Shown: positions 26,842-36,001, counted from the stretch's first letter. The stretch is DNA of 64,000 bases from Bacteroidia bacterium (GCA_030430845.1 JAUIKE010000010.1:20896-84895), one strand, 5' to 3'. A program made the numbers and translations. Notes: generated by a model not told the origin, from the letters alone.

Positions 26842-26885
26842 CAGGTGCTTGCGGCTCCGCCGCAAGCACCTGTTAAGGGGTAAAA
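26829..26885. terminator. 27-bp-stem palindrome at the end of the GH97 gene
   Basis: Perfect arms around TCC, containing the GH97 TAA (26839-26841). GC-rich GGTGCTTGCGGC tip with A/T flanks. The next 70 bases carry two further small hairpins (around 26886 and 26927). Confidence 0.85.
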
Positions 26886-26955
26886 TAGGCTACGGCCCAT
26901 GGCCTACGGTTGGGACGGAACTTGCTCGTGGCCCGTACGGGCCTCACGCCTTCTT

Positions 26956-27008
26956 GGGGTTGTGTAGAAAGTGTAGGCGGCGCGCCGCACACACCTTTTA
27001 CACAACCC
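26956..27008 (+). repeat. short family A derivative
   Basis: GGGGTTGTGTAGAAAG ... CCTTTTACACAACCC enclosing a GGCGGCGCGCCGC palindrome. Core boxes absent. Lies in the GH97/protease gap just before the stop of the convergent protease gene. Confidence 0.7.
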
Positions 27009-27029
27009 TTCAAAAAGACCTCTCCGAGA

Positions 27030-28001
27030 CTAATTCCCGGGAGGTCGAAGCATTGAAGTATCTGCATTACCGGAAATCACTCCAGCTCTGCGGATTGCAT
27101 CTTGATGGTATTTGAATTGAAAGGACAATTGCTTGTTTTTGAAATCGAGCTTTAGCTTGCCTTGTTTTAAAAACTCGAGGCCCAGCAAACCATCCAGTTC
27201 TCCTGCAAATAAGCGGTTACGGAGCAGGCTCAGATCCTGGAATTGTGTCAGCATTTCCCCTAAAGGCATACTGTTCAAATAAACGCCGCTCAGCCTGGCC
27301 ACAAACGACCTTTTCTTTCGCCCCCCAATACCCAAGGTCATAGAAGATCCCGTTTTTCCAAAGGATACAGACAACTCATCCTGATGGCGCTCGTCCAATA
27401 CATTGATGCCGGCTCCACTGTCTATGCCCAGTCGGAAAGGCTGTCCTCCTATGCTTGCATCAATTACCGGCAGGCCGGATTTTTCCTGAAACGGCAGAAC
27501 AATTCCAAAAGGAGCCGAAGGAATAAAGCCTACTTCTATCTCCGTGGAGGGTCGAAAAGAAATATGCCCCTCCATAAAATCAATTTCCAGCTCCATATTT
27601 TTGAAAAAATCGACGCCCAGCAAGCCTAATATTTTATAAGGCACCGGACTGATCTGCTCTAAATGAGCCAGGTCCATAATGAGCGCCTCCTTCGCTTTCC
27701 AGATATGGTTCCCTATCTCTATATCCACTCTTCTGCTTTCATAGCTGGTGACTTCTTCATGCAGGCCATAAATCGGTGTGCTGCCTGATGGATCTCCTCT
27801 GAAATACTTGGCGTTCAAAGTAAGATGGGAAGATCCGGTATCCAGAATAAAGTATCCGGTGTGCTGGTAATTGACCTTGGCTTCAAGGACAATCAATTTG
27901 TCGATCAAAACTAAAGGCAATCGAACCTGGGCATGCCCAGGCAACTTGGCACCTAAATAGAGCCAGAGGGCCGCCAGGGCCAAGGGTTTAATGGGGTTCA
28001 T
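27030..28001 (-). CDS. retropepsin-like aspartyl protease, exported
   Basis: 323 residues from the ATG at 28001 (MNPIKPLALAALWLYLGAKL), which gives a clean signal peptide ending near HAQ; the frame is open 27 codons further up without signal features. Two active-site loops are visible: FILDTGSSHLTL (Asp54) and LGIDSGAGINVL (about Asp194), each followed by hydrophobic-hydrophobic-Gly turns (ILGLLGVDFF, LDGLLGLEFL). So one chain carries both halves of a pepsin/retropepsin-type enzyme. Related Bacteroidota proteins are periplasmic clan AA proteases of unknown substrate. Confidence 0.85.
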   Translation of the reverse strand: MNPIKPLALAALWLYLGAKLPGHAQVRLPLVLIDKLIVLEAKVNYQHTGYFILDTGSSHLTLNAKYFRGDPSGSTPIYGLHEEVTSYESRRVDIEIGNHIWKAKEALIMDLAHLEQISPVPYKILGLLGVDFFKNMELEIDFMEGHISFRPSTEIEVGFIPSAPFGIVLPFQEKSGLPVIDASIGGQPFRLGIDSGAGINVLDERHQDELSVSFGKTGSSMTLGIGGRKKRSFVARLSGVYLNSMPLGEMLTQFQDLSLLRNRLFAGELDGLLGLEFLKQGKLKLDFKNKQLSFQFKYHQDAIRRAGVISGNADTSMLRPPGN

Positions 28002-28122
28002 AGTCAAAAGGGTTTTAGGTGTTATGAATACGGAGATATAATTACACCAACCTATCGAGGAGATTGTGGACAAATCAATCAATCATGTGGAGGAATTCGT
28101 CATTTCGCCTGAAATGAACGAA

Positions 28123-28282
28123 TTAACCCGGTTTTGCCTGGTTTTTAGTGCGATATACGGAAGGAGTTAGGCCTGTTTCCTTTTTAAACAGACGGGAAAA
28201 ATATCGCTGGTCGGAATAAGCTGTTTGGAGGGCGATACTATTGATAGGAGACTCAGAATGGATCAGTGGTTTTTTACTTGTT
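28123..28282 (-). pseudogene. AraC-family regulator, C-terminal fragment only
   Basis: Minus-strand translation gives PINSIALQTAYSDQRYFSRL then FKKETGLTPSVYR and ends KPG-stop at 28123. This is the second helix-turn-helix of an AraC/XylS protein, normally at the end of a 280-residue regulator. Upstream the frame runs into the 3' end of the aminotransferase gene, and no start or first helix-turn-helix is present. It is a remnant left by a deletion or rearrangement next to the aminotransferase gene. Confidence 0.75.
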
Positions 28283-29476
28283 TCAGCGAATAATCCCCTT
28301 TAAACTATGAACCAACTTCTCCACCTCCTCCTCCAAATTGTAATAATGCGGCGACACCCGCAGCGCCCATTTCACACCCTTACGGTTGAAATCGTACAGG
28401 GCGGAGTCATAGGCGACGATCGAGCAATTGATTTGTTGCTCCTGAAGTTGCTTTTTTATAAGCTTTGGGTCCTGGCCGGGGATATGGAACGTAACAATGC
28501 CTCCGAGTTCCGGGCCCTGGTCCAATACTCGAACACCACTAAGCTTACCCAGCCGCTCCCGTGTATGATGAGCGAGCATTTGTACGCGCTCCTGGATGTG
28601 AGGCATACCAATGTCCATGGCCAATTCTACGGCAGCTTTACCACCCAGGATCAAGGCATGCGGGCGCTCCCACAGCTCAAAGCGTTTGGCTGAATTAACG
28701 ACTTCATATTCCCTTTCTTTCGTCCAGCGGGCCGAGTGGAGGTCCAGGTAAATAGGTTCTAAGCCTGCTTGCAGCGCTTTGTCCGATACATATAAAAAGC
28801 CGGCTCCGCGCGGGCCTCGGAGGAATTTGCGAAAAGTAGCGCTCAAAAAGTCACAGTGAATCTTTTCGACATCCAGGGGTAATTGCCCGGCTGACTGGCA
28901 GGCATCCACCAGGTACCAGGAATCCACCTCTTTGCACATCCGGCCGATGGCTTCCACATCCTGGATCAGGCCCGAGTTGGTAGGGATATGCGTAACGGCT
29001 ACTAGTGTTGGCTGGTGCTTTTTGATGAGTTGTTGCATGGCCGTGAGGTCTACGCCTCCGGCAGAGGTATCGATGGGCGCAACTACCAGTTCAATTTTTT
29101 TCAGTCGTTGCAACTGAAGAAAAGCTATGTGATTCGATACATAATCATCCTGAGTCGTCAGTAAAACGTCTCCTTCCTCAAAAGGGATGGATGAGAGCGC
29201 TTTATTATAGGCATCCGTAGCACTGCCGGAATAGGCAATGTTGCGCGAGCGAGTGTTCAGGAAATCTGCCAGCACCATATGGAAGCGGGCCAGCGGCCTC
29301 ATTTGATCAGCCGCAGCTTCGTAGCCACCGATGCGGGCTTCCAGTTCCAAATGATCGGTGATGGCTTTCAGGACCTGTTGAGGCATCAGAGCAGCTCCTG
29401 CGTTATTTAGATGGATGAGTTCGGCGACGCCAGGCGTTTCTTGCCGGAGTTGTTGAATACGGTTTTGGTCAAGCAT
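28283..29476 (-). CDS. class V aminotransferase (cysteine desulfurase / isopenicillin-N epimerase-like)
   Basis: PLP enzyme, 397 residues. HLNNAGAALMPQQVL at the N-terminus, TTQDDYVSNHIAFLQ, VTHIPTNSGLIQDVEAIG, WYLVDACQSAGQLPLDV (PLP-binding Asp and the following Gln) and FLSATFRKFLRGPRGAGFLY with the Schiff-base Lys near residue 219. The RKFLRGPRG form is that of the Csd-like subgroup rather than IscS/SufS. Substrate unknown. The thiamine-binding-family gene starts 10 bp upstream on the same strand, so the two probably form an operon. An AraC remnant follows directly. Confidence 0.88.
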   Translation of the reverse strand: MLDQNRIQQLRQETPGVAELIHLNNAGAALMPQQVLKAITDHLELEARIGGYEAAADQMRPLARFHMVLADFLNTRSRNIAYSGSATDAYNKALSSIPFEEGDVLLTTQDDYVSNHIAFLQLQRLKKIELVVAPIDTSAGGVDLTAMQQLIKKHQPTLVAVTHIPTNSGLIQDVEAIGRMCKEVDSWYLVDACQSAGQLPLDVEKIHCDFLSATFRKFLRGPRGAGFLYVSDKALQAGLEPIYLDLHSARWTKEREYEVVNSAKRFELWERPHALILGGKAAVELAMDIGMPHIQERVQMLAHHTRERLGKLSGVRVLDQGPELGGIVTFHIPGQDPKLIKKQLQEQQINCSIVAYDSALYDFNRKGVKWALRVSPHYYNLEEEVEKLVHSLKGIIR

Positions 29477-29486
29477 GTATGTATCT

Positions 29487-29735
29487 TTACAAGTTAATGG
29501 CTTGGTTTAAGATCTTGAGAACGCCTATGGTCACTTCCTCTTTTTCCAAACTTTCTTTCAGCTCGTTTTTTAAAACGTCCATAACACGCTCATATTCTCC
29601 TTCAATTTGAGTACTCATATTATTGGTTCGTACTTTTAACCCCGCGTGTTGGTTGAGCCGATGGATAAAATCGAGGATGGGGGCTTCATATTGCTGGTGG
29701 AGTGGGTAAAGGCTGATTTCAACGGATATTTTCAT
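29487..29735 (-). CDS. thiamine-binding / MTH1187 (DUF77) family protein
   Basis: 82 residues, the family's usual length. MKISVEISLYPLHQQYEAPI and LDFIHRLNQHAGLKVRTNNM are the ferredoxin-like fold signature, with TQIEGEYERVMDVLKNEL after it. Members bind thiamine or related ligands as a tetramer, and some regulate or supply thiamine transport. First gene of a likely two-gene operon with the class V aminotransferase, a pairing with no obvious pathway explanation. Upstream lie repeat elements. Confidence 0.8.
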   Translation of the reverse strand: MKISVEISLYPLHQQYEAPILDFIHRLNQHAGLKVRTNNMSTQIEGEYERVMDVLKNELKESLEKEEVTIGVLKILNQAINL

Positions 29736-29873
29736 TTTGATAAATTATTTTTATTTTCAACAGTTTTGTCCATGGAGGGCTGCAAAATATACATATATTT
29801 GAAACTTGTTGGGACAATAAACTTGCCACAGGCAGGATCTTGTTAATAGCTCCATGTTTTTTGCCACAGCTAA

Positions 29874-29989
29874 TTGGCATTAAAAAAATAATCGCCTAAT
29901 CGTAGCGCACGCTTCAGCTTGCCCGTACCATAAGCTTTAGCTTGTATAAAGGTTAAACTTATTCGGCGGTTAAAAATTAAACGCCAATC
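29874..29989 (-). repeat. family C element, copy 1
   Basis: Read on the minus strand: ATTGGCGTTTAATTTTTAAC, CGCCGAATAAGTTTAACC, then an AAGCTAAAGCTTATGGTACG hairpin region and CGATTAGGCGATTATTTTTT with an AATGCCAAT end. Terminal repeats are ATTGGC/GCCAAT. Nearly identical to 59062-59177. Located in the 639-bp gap before ftsK. Confidence 0.85.
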
Positions 29990-30165
29990 AGCCTGGGGTT
30001 ATTGATATTTCATTCTAACGAAACGTAAAAACTGAATTGCATGACTCATGTGTATTTCCCAGAAACCGACTCTGTGATCATCTATTTGGTGAGGGAAGAT
30101 ACCTTTTTTGGTGACAAAAATCTGGAGAAATAATTACAGGATTCTAATTTCCTTCTATTAATCCT

Positions 30166-30173
30166 TATTTTTG
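30166..30173 (+). promoter_or_regulatory. candidate -7 box upstream of ftsK
   Basis: TATTTTTG matches the consensus but lies 200 bases before the ftsK ATG, with a family A element in between. Either the element was inserted into the leader, or this is a chance match. Confidence 0.3.
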
Positions 30174-30193
30174 CGTTCATGAGTGGGTAGAAA

Positions 30194-30329
30194 GGGGTTG
30201 TGTAAAAAGTCCTTCGGCCTTTTCACACAACCAATAATATTCTTTTAAGAAGTTTTTTTCTGAAAAAAACTTCTTAAATAAAATTTTCTGGGGTGGGTAA
30301 AAGCGAGGAACGAGTTTTCACACAACCCC
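30194..30329 (+). repeat. family A multi-hairpin element, copy 4
   Basis: Simplest complete copy. GGGGTTGTGTAAAAAG left end; AAAAAG-TCCTTCGGCC-TTTT hairpin; AATAATATTCTTTT box; central AAGAAGTTTTTTTC hairpin; AATAAAATTTTCTGGGG box; GAGGAACGAG; TTTTCACACAACCCC right end. No nested GC-rich palindromes. It sits 46 bp before the ftsK start. Confidence 0.85.
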
Positions 30330-30374
30330 TTATCCAAATACTTGCGGACTAACTGATACCTGAAAATTTTTTAC

Positions 30375-32858
30375 ATGGCAAAGAGAAGAAAGAAAAAGAA
30401 AGGACAATTATCTCTGGGCCTGGGCTTGAACGATGAACGTCTTCCCAAGCTGGCCGGGGTATTGGCCTTGTTTTTTGCCTTATACTTTTTTATTGCTTTT
30501 ACTTCTTACCTGTTTACCTGGCAGATCGATCAGGATAGGGTATTGAGGTTTTCCTGGCAATTATTATTGGAAAGCGACCTGCAAATGGCCAACTGGCTGG
30601 GGCGCCTCGGAGCGATCGTTTCCAACATGTTTTTTTATTGGGGAGTGGGTTTGCCTTCCTACATTCTGGTGTACTTGCTGGTGGTACTGGGCCTAGACTG
30701 GATCAAACGAGCTCCCCTGAGTACCTATCTCCCTAAGATCCGCTATTCGGTTATTGGAATGGCTATCCTGTCCGTTTTCCTGGCTTTCCTTTTTGGACGG
30801 GCCGAATTTCCCTGGGGCGGAGCGTTCGGGCAGACCGTTAGCAACTGGCTGCTGAATTTTGTCGGTACAGCGGGCATGATCGTTTTATTTCTCTTCGCAG
30901 CCATCAGTTACATCATCTGGATCTTCAACCCCAATTTTAATGATATGAACGTTCGGGATATCGTTGGAGAGATCCAGGATCAGATCAATACCTTATTGGG
31001 AGGAAGAAGCAAAAAGAAAAAAAGAGTTCGCCGAAGACGTCCCTCCGATACGGTCTCTACTGATGAAGAAGGTTGGACTGAGGCTGATGCTGATCAGTCG
31101 CTCCTGCCTTCTTCTTCCGGGAATGACCTATCGACTGAAGAGGAGGATAAAGAATCGCAGCTTTCTTTTAATCTGGATGACCTGCCACTCAACTTAAAAG
31201 AAAAAGTCCCTCAACCGCCATCCGCTGAGTTTGAGATAGAACAGAAAGAAGGGGGAGAACTTCCTCTTGATAACAGTCCGGGGCCTTCCGTGCCTTCTCA
31301 GCCGAAATTATCGGCCGAGCAGGAAAATGTGAATCATTCTGAGCCTTACGACCCGACCCTGGAATTATCCTCCTACGAGCATCCGGTAAGTTCTCTTTTG
31401 AAGGATTATACCGACCAGCGGGTAGAGGTGGATCGCAAGGAGCTTGAAGCTAATAAGGACCAGATCATTGAAACCCTGCTGAATTACAAAATAGAAATTG
31501 TCAAGATCCGGGCCACCGTAGGGCCTACTGTTACCTTATACGAAATTGTTCCGGCTCCCGGGGTGCGTATTTCCAGAATAAAAAACCTGGAAGATGACAT
31601 TGCATTGAGTCTGGCTGCTTTAGGAATTCGTATCATCGCCCCTATTCCCGGCCGCGGGACCATTGGTATCGAGGTGCCGAATAAAAAGAAGCAGATCGTA
31701 TCGATGAAGGAGGTACTCATCTCCGAAAAGTTCAAACGAGCCAAGATGGACCTTCCAATAGCCCTCGGAAAAACCATCTCGAACGAAGTAGTGGTCGTGG
31801 ACCTGGCTAAAATGCCGCACTTGCTGGTAGCAGGCGCCACCGGACAGGGTAAATCAGTGGGGATCAACTCGATCCTGATCTCTTTATTGTATAAGAAACA
31901 CCCTTCCCAGGTTAAACTGGTCTTGATCGACCCCAAAAAAGTAGAACTCTTCCTTTACAGTAAAGTGGTCAATCACTTCCTCGCAGCTATGCCGGGACAG
32001 GAAGAGCCGATTACCACCGAAACGAATAAAGTTATCCATACCCTGAATTCCTTGTGTATTGAGATGGATAACCGCTATGATCTGCTGAAAAAGGCAACGG
32101 CCCGGAATATTCGGGAGTACAACGAAAAGTTTGTCCAGCGCCGCCTGAATCCTAATAAAGGACATCGTTTTCTGCCATTTATTATTCTGGTGATCGACGA
32201 GTTTGCGGATCTGATCATGACGGCCGGTAAGGAGGTAGAATTGCCAATAGGCCGCTTGGCTCAGCTGTCGCGCGCAGTAGGTATTCACCTGGTGATCGCT
32301 ACCCAGCGTCCGTCTGTGAATATTATTACCGGTGTGATTAAAGCGAACTTCCCGGCCCGGATCGCCTTTAAGGTGACGGCTAAGGTGGATTCCAGAACCA
32401 TTCTGGATTCCGGCGGAGCCGATCAGTTGATCGGGCGAGGAGACATGCTGTTGTCGGTAGGGGGAGAGATGCGCCGGATCCAAGGGGCTTTCGTGGATAC
32501 GCCGGAGGTAGAACGCGTAATTGATTTTATTTCCGAACAGCGAGGATATGCAGAGCCCTATTACTTGCCGGAATTTCACGGAGACGAGGAAATCCACGGT
32601 ACTGGAGGCCTGAAATATTCCGATCTGGACGATATGTTTGAGGATGCAGCTCGCCTGATCGTTTCGAATCAGCACGGATCGACTTCTATGATCCAGCGTC
32701 GCCTGAAACTGGGTTACAACCGGGCCGGCCGGATCATGGATCAGTTGGAAGCTATGGGCATTGTAGGCCCCAGTGAGGGCAGCAAGGCTCGTGAGGTGCT
32801 GGTATATGACGAAATGGAGTTAGAGAAGTTTTTACAAGAGATTAGGAATAAAACCTAG
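30375..32858 (+). CDS. ftsK: DNA translocase FtsK/SpoIIIE family
   Basis: 827 residues; hexameric septal ATPase that pumps chromosome ends during division. Very basic N-terminus (MAKRRKKKKGQLS), four to five membrane segments to about residue 180 (LAGVLALFFALYFFIAFTSY, SYILVYLLVVLGLDWI), a basic/acidic linker (190-330, RSKKKKRVRRRRPS). The motor follows, with KIVKIRATVGPTVTLYEIVP, Walker A GATGQGKS at 487-494 and Walker B ILVIDEFADL near 606. A C-terminal winged-helix gamma domain (GSTSMIQRRLKLGYNRAGRI) recognises polarity sequences. Complete and intact. A family B element follows. Confidence 0.95.
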   Translation: MAKRRKKKKGQLSLGLGLNDERLPKLAGVLALFFALYFFIAFTSYLFTWQIDQDRVLRFSWQLLLESDLQMANWLGRLGAIVSNMFFYWGVGLPSYILVYLLVVLGLDWIKRAPLSTYLPKIRYSVIGMAILSVFLAFLFGRAEFPWGGAFGQTVSNWLLNFVGTAGMIVLFLFAAISYIIWIFNPNFNDMNVRDIVGEIQDQINTLLGGRSKKKKRVRRRRPSDTVSTDEEGWTEADADQSLLPSSSGNDLSTEEEDKESQLSFNLDDLPLNLKEKVPQPPSAEFEIEQKEGGELPLDNSPGPSVPSQPKLSAEQENVNHSEPYDPTLELSSYEHPVSSLLKDYTDQRVEVDRKELEANKDQIIETLLNYKIEIVKIRATVGPTVTLYEIVPAPGVRISRIKNLEDDIALSLAALGIRIIAPIPGRGTIGIEVPNKKKQIVSMKEVLISEKFKRAKMDLPIALGKTISNEVVVVDLAKMPHLLVAGATGQGKSVGINSILISLLYKKHPSQVKLVLIDPKKVELFLYSKVVNHFLAAMPGQEEPITTETNKVIHTLNSLCIEMDNRYDLLKKATARNIREYNEKFVQRRLNPNKGHRFLPFIILVIDEFADLIMTAGKEVELPIGRLAQLSRAVGIHLVIATQRPSVNIITGVIKANFPARIAFKVTAKVDSRTILDSGGADQLIGRGDMLLSVGGEMRRIQGAFVDTPEVERVIDFISEQRGYAEPYYLPEFHGDEEIHGTGGLKYSDLDDMFEDAARLIVSNQHGSTSMIQRRLKLGYNRAGRIMDQLEAMGIVGPSEGSKAREVLVYDEMELEKFLQEIRNKT

Positions 32859-32913
32859 TATCTGGATATGGATAAACCCGCCACGAGCAAGAAAAAAGAA
32901 AGGGTTTGAGAAA

Positions 32914-33114
32914 CATGAGTCATCTTACCTTAGAGGGGCCAAATAAAGGTAGTTTTGAAAAGAGGATGTAGAAAAAACGACTATTCAACTAAACTTTGAT
33001 TTTCAATTAGTTGTCCGTTGTTCGTTGTCCGTTTAATCGCGAACAACGAACAACAAAGTCTAAGTGGTTGAAAATAAACGACTTGTAAATTGCCCCGAAA
33101 ATTCGGGATGACTC
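32914..33114. repeat. family B element, copy 2
   Basis: Same ends (ATGAGTCATC ... CGGGATGACTC), the same CGACTATTCAACTAA left part and a hairpin of GTTGTTCGTTGTCCGTT with its inverse. It fills the convergent gap between ftsK and the GNAT-like gene, just as copy 1 does. The inner hairpin has changed in both arms relative to copy 1. Confidence 0.85.
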
Positions 33115-33118
33115 CTGT

Positions 33119-34282
33119 TTAATATTTGTAAAATTCAAAAGGCTCAAATGGAATGCTGTCATCCAATATTTTCCGATAGGTAACATGCACCCGGTCCACC
33201 TCACTTCCTAATTGCAAACAGGTTTTGATCATTTTAATGTTATGGCCGCGAATAGTGGCCATGATCACCTTGTCGTAATATTTGTTGTTATGTTCATTGT
33301 GCATATGGGCGCAAATAATGGGAAAGACTCCCTTGCCCTGGTAGTCGGGATGAATACCAAATGCCACTCCTTTTACGTCCTTCACCCGGGCAGTTTTCAG
33401 GCGGAACAGAAAGATGGGGAGTCGCCACCAGTTTAACTTGCCCTTCAGTCCCTTCAGGTAAGGGTTGAGATCGGGAAGTAAGGCGCAGAAGCCTACGGGT
33501 GTATCTTCATAGTAGGAAAAGGTTACCATCTTGGGGTCGAGGAGCGCTTTGATAGACTCAAACATGAGCATCACCTGCTGGCCGACCAACGGCTGGAAGT
33601 AAGGCGAGTGCTTGAAGGCTTCATTGTATACAGTAGCAGAGTCCTCGGCATATTTTTCTACCTTTTTAAAATCCAACTCCTCCATTCGGAAAGGATAGCG
33701 CTGTAATGCGCGATCTGCAATTTTTCTTAAGCGTTCAATCGGAACGTTCTGCATGCGCGTGGTCAGGGTCAGGACCTGCTCGAAAGGGCGGTACCCATTA
33801 TCTTCAAAAAAAGACTTGTAATATTCCGGATGGTAGTTTTCCTGGAAGTAAGGCCGCTCGTCGTACCCTTTCACAAGCAAGCCCCAAAACTTATCGCGCT
33901 CGCCGAGGTTAATGGGCCCGTCAATGGTATTGATCCCCTTGGAAGCAAGATGATTCTCTGCATGCTGAAGTAAGGCTGCAGCCATATCCTTATTATTAAT
34001 GCATTCAAAATAACCGATCCCTCCGGCAGCAGTTCCTTGCTCTCGATTGCGCTTATGATCAATAAAGGTCGCAATACGGCCGGCCGGTTTGTTCGCCTCA
34101 TCTAAAAGCACAAAGGCCTGGGCCTCCCCATCCTTCAGGTATTTATTGAAATTAGGATCAAATATATTTTGAACGTCGGATTGCAGCGGACATACCCAGA
34201 GTGGATAGTCTTTGTATACTCTGAAAGGGACTTGATGGAATTGTTTCCAGTCTTTCTTATTCTGTACAGCAAAAATCTTCAT
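33119..34282 (-). CDS. GNAT-fold hypothetical protein
   Basis: 387 residues, no signal peptide. VPFRVYKDYPLWVCPLQ and DEANKPAGRIATFIDHKRNR near the N-terminus, a central IDGPINLGERDKFWGLLV block, and a C-terminal GVAFGIHPDYQGKGVFPIIC which is a GNAT-type acetyl-CoA loop (QGKG). I recognise this as a Bacteroidota/Chloroflexi family annotated only as N-acetyltransferase-like. The first half probably holds a second degenerate GNAT fold. Function unknown. The stop TAA lies just beyond a family B element; a gene-specific palindrome follows the start. Confidence 0.75.
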   Translation of the reverse strand: MKIFAVQNKKDWKQFHQVPFRVYKDYPLWVCPLQSDVQNIFDPNFNKYLKDGEAQAFVLLDEANKPAGRIATFIDHKRNREQGTAAGGIGYFECINNKDMAAALLQHAENHLASKGINTIDGPINLGERDKFWGLLVKGYDERPYFQENYHPEYYKSFFEDNGYRPFEQVLTLTTRMQNVPIERLRKIADRALQRYPFRMEELDFKKVEKYAEDSATVYNEAFKHSPYFQPLVGQQVMLMFESIKALLDPKMVTFSYYEDTPVGFCALLPDLNPYLKGLKGKLNWWRLPIFLFRLKTARVKDVKGVAFGIHPDYQGKGVFPIICAHMHNEHNNKYYDKVIMATIRGHNIKMIKTCLQLGSEVDRVHVTYRKILDDSIPFEPFEFYKY

Positions 34283-34323
34283 AGTAAAACCTTAAAAAAT
34301 GATAGGGGTAAAGATAGGTTCTT

Positions 34324-34400
34324 AGGCACTATAAACAAACTTATTTTAATATAAGGCCGCTCGTCGGCCTTATATTAAAATAAGTTTGTTTATAGTGCCT
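34324..34400. terminator. 36-bp-stem palindrome at the end of the 34390 gene
   Basis: Perfect arms 34324-34359 and 34365-34400 around a 5-base loop, AT-rich with a GGCCG tip. Contains the stop (34390-34392, minus strand) and last codons of the helical gene in one arm; longest stem of its type in the window. Confidence 0.85.
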
Positions 34401-35802
34401 CTACCTGACGGAGTAGCCAGCCTTTCTCAGCGAAGTACTTCGCATTGATGATCTCTTGTTTTAATTTCCCTTTTCGTTTTTCATCATAAGGGTTGACGCG
34501 GACCAGCTTTCTGGTGAGTCGGATCATGCTCATGATCTGTTCGCGGCGGTAGCCCATCACCTTTTTACGTGCTAAATAATTTCGGGTACTTTCCAGCAGG
34601 GCTTCGAGTAAGTCATATTCGTCTTGTTCATAATACAAACGGATAAGCATGGACTTGGCCTGAGTGGTCAGCAAGATATCGTCGTAATCGAAATGGATGA
34701 GCAGGTCCCGACATTTTTCATAATCCCCTTTAATAAAAAACAGGATAGCCTTACAGTAATGAGACATTTTTTCTCGATCGGCTGAGGGGAGGTATTTTTG
34801 ATAGCTGTCAATAAATTGCTCAACCCAGTCAAATTCATTCAATATGGAGCCATTGACCACAATATTTCGGAAGGTCGTGGAGTCAATCTGGTTGTTTTCA
34901 AGAAAAATATCCCGTTCAATACCCATTTGCTGATATTCGAAGGCTTCACGGTTAAAGCGCTTTTCTCCGGCATTGATCCTGGCCATGCAATAGTTCAGTG
35001 CTAACAATACAATATCGTTCAACTCACTATCCGGGAAATGGTGCCCAAAATCGTGGATTTGCTCTTTGAGCTTTTCGTAATACTGGGATTCTTCCGGGCT
35101 TTTAAAAGCTTTTAAAATATAATAATAAATTCCTACGGCCGGCCTTTCCTGCAGATTCTCCTGTTCTATGTGCCGGATGACCTCTTCTTCAAGACCAATA
35201 TTGTAGTTAGCTTTAACTACAGCCTTGTGTGAGTCACTGAAACACAGTAGTTTAAGTTTGTTAGTAATAAACATGGCATCCAGCGCATCAGAGATTTCCT
35301 GGAAATTAAAAGTGGATTGTCTTTTCGTTCTTCCTGACCAAAAAGCGTATTTTTCATTCTGAAGCAAATATTCATTTTCGAGATATACATTATTTCGGTA
35401 GGGAGAATTTTTTTGCTTAACTTCTGAAGATCTCATGGTCTTCCGAAAGGCCTTTTCCAGGTTACGCTTCCGGTAAATGCTGGCCAGCGTGATCTGAAAG
35501 CGAATATCATTGGAGTTCCACTCACTAAAAACCAGGAATTCCTCTACGGATTTGGTCAAAAAATGTATAGTTTGTCGGAGTTTGGCATCATCAAAGGCTT
35601 CTTTTGGGAAAACTTTCTTAAAAACTCTTTCTTTTTGTAGATATTTATCGTCCTCCAAATGATTAGAAGAGGTCAAATAAAGGAACAAATCCTCCACATC
35701 TTCACGTTGATTATGTGCCGGAGATATGAGCCATTTTTTAAAATCCCTGATTTCTTTTTTGTCCAAAGTCCGCAAAACCGTTATTAAGTAACTATTTTCC
35801 AT
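34390..35802 (-). CDS. hypothetical alpha-helical repeat protein
   Basis: Not recognised as a named family. 470 residues, no signal peptide, almost entirely helical. Repeated pairs of amphipathic helices (about 35 residues each: YYYILKAFKSPEESQYYEKL, ILFFIKGDYEKCRDLLIHFD, LLIRLYYEQDEYDLLEALLE-type) suggest a TPR-like solenoid. The N-terminal part (LRTLDKKEIRDFKKWLISPA) has a recurring basic helix. Such proteins are common in Saprospiraceae but without known role; it may be a scaffold. It is divergent from the giant T9SS gene. Confidence 0.65.
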   Translation of the reverse strand: MENSYLITVLRTLDKKEIRDFKKWLISPAHNQREDVEDLFLYLTSSNHLEDDKYLQKERVFKKVFPKEAFDDAKLRQTIHFLTKSVEEFLVFSEWNSNDIRFQITLASIYRKRNLEKAFRKTMRSSEVKQKNSPYRNNVYLENEYLLQNEKYAFWSGRTKRQSTFNFQEISDALDAMFITNKLKLLCFSDSHKAVVKANYNIGLEEEVIRHIEQENLQERPAVGIYYYILKAFKSPEESQYYEKLKEQIHDFGHHFPDSELNDIVLLALNYCMARINAGEKRFNREAFEYQQMGIERDIFLENNQIDSTTFRNIVVNGSILNEFDWVEQFIDSYQKYLPSADREKMSHYCKAILFFIKGDYEKCRDLLIHFDYDDILLTTQAKSMLIRLYYEQDEYDLLEALLESTRNYLARKKVMGYRREQIMSMIRLTRKLVRVNPYDEKRKGKLKQEIINAKYFAEKGWLLRQVEAL

Positions 35803-35876
35803 GAAAAAACATTTTTTTCATCAACAAACCGGGTTAAGGGTGTTTAATTTAAGTAATTGATAAATAGTGATTTATG

Positions 35877-35908
35877 TAATTTTGCCTTGTAAATATACGG
35901 TATTTTTG
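35877..35908 (+). promoter_or_regulatory. candidate promoter of the giant T9SS gene
   Basis: Two TAnnTTTG boxes, TAATTTTG (35877-35884) and TATTTTTG (35901-35908), about 94 bases before the chosen start. TTTG of the first could be the -33 of the second (16-base spacer, slightly short). Confidence 0.4.
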
Positions 35909-36001
35909 CTCAACAAATGAGCTTTTTTGTCATTGTTTAACGTACTAATAAGTAACATTTTTGTAATGCAAACGGGAACTAACAAATCAAATATCGAGTC
36001 A

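Noticed and set aside
30041..30133. 30-codon plus-strand frame (MTHVYFPETDSVIIYLVRED...) between repeat elements
   Set aside because: Reasonable codon pattern but very short, no promoter box placed well, and no homology can be checked. It may be a gene fragment.
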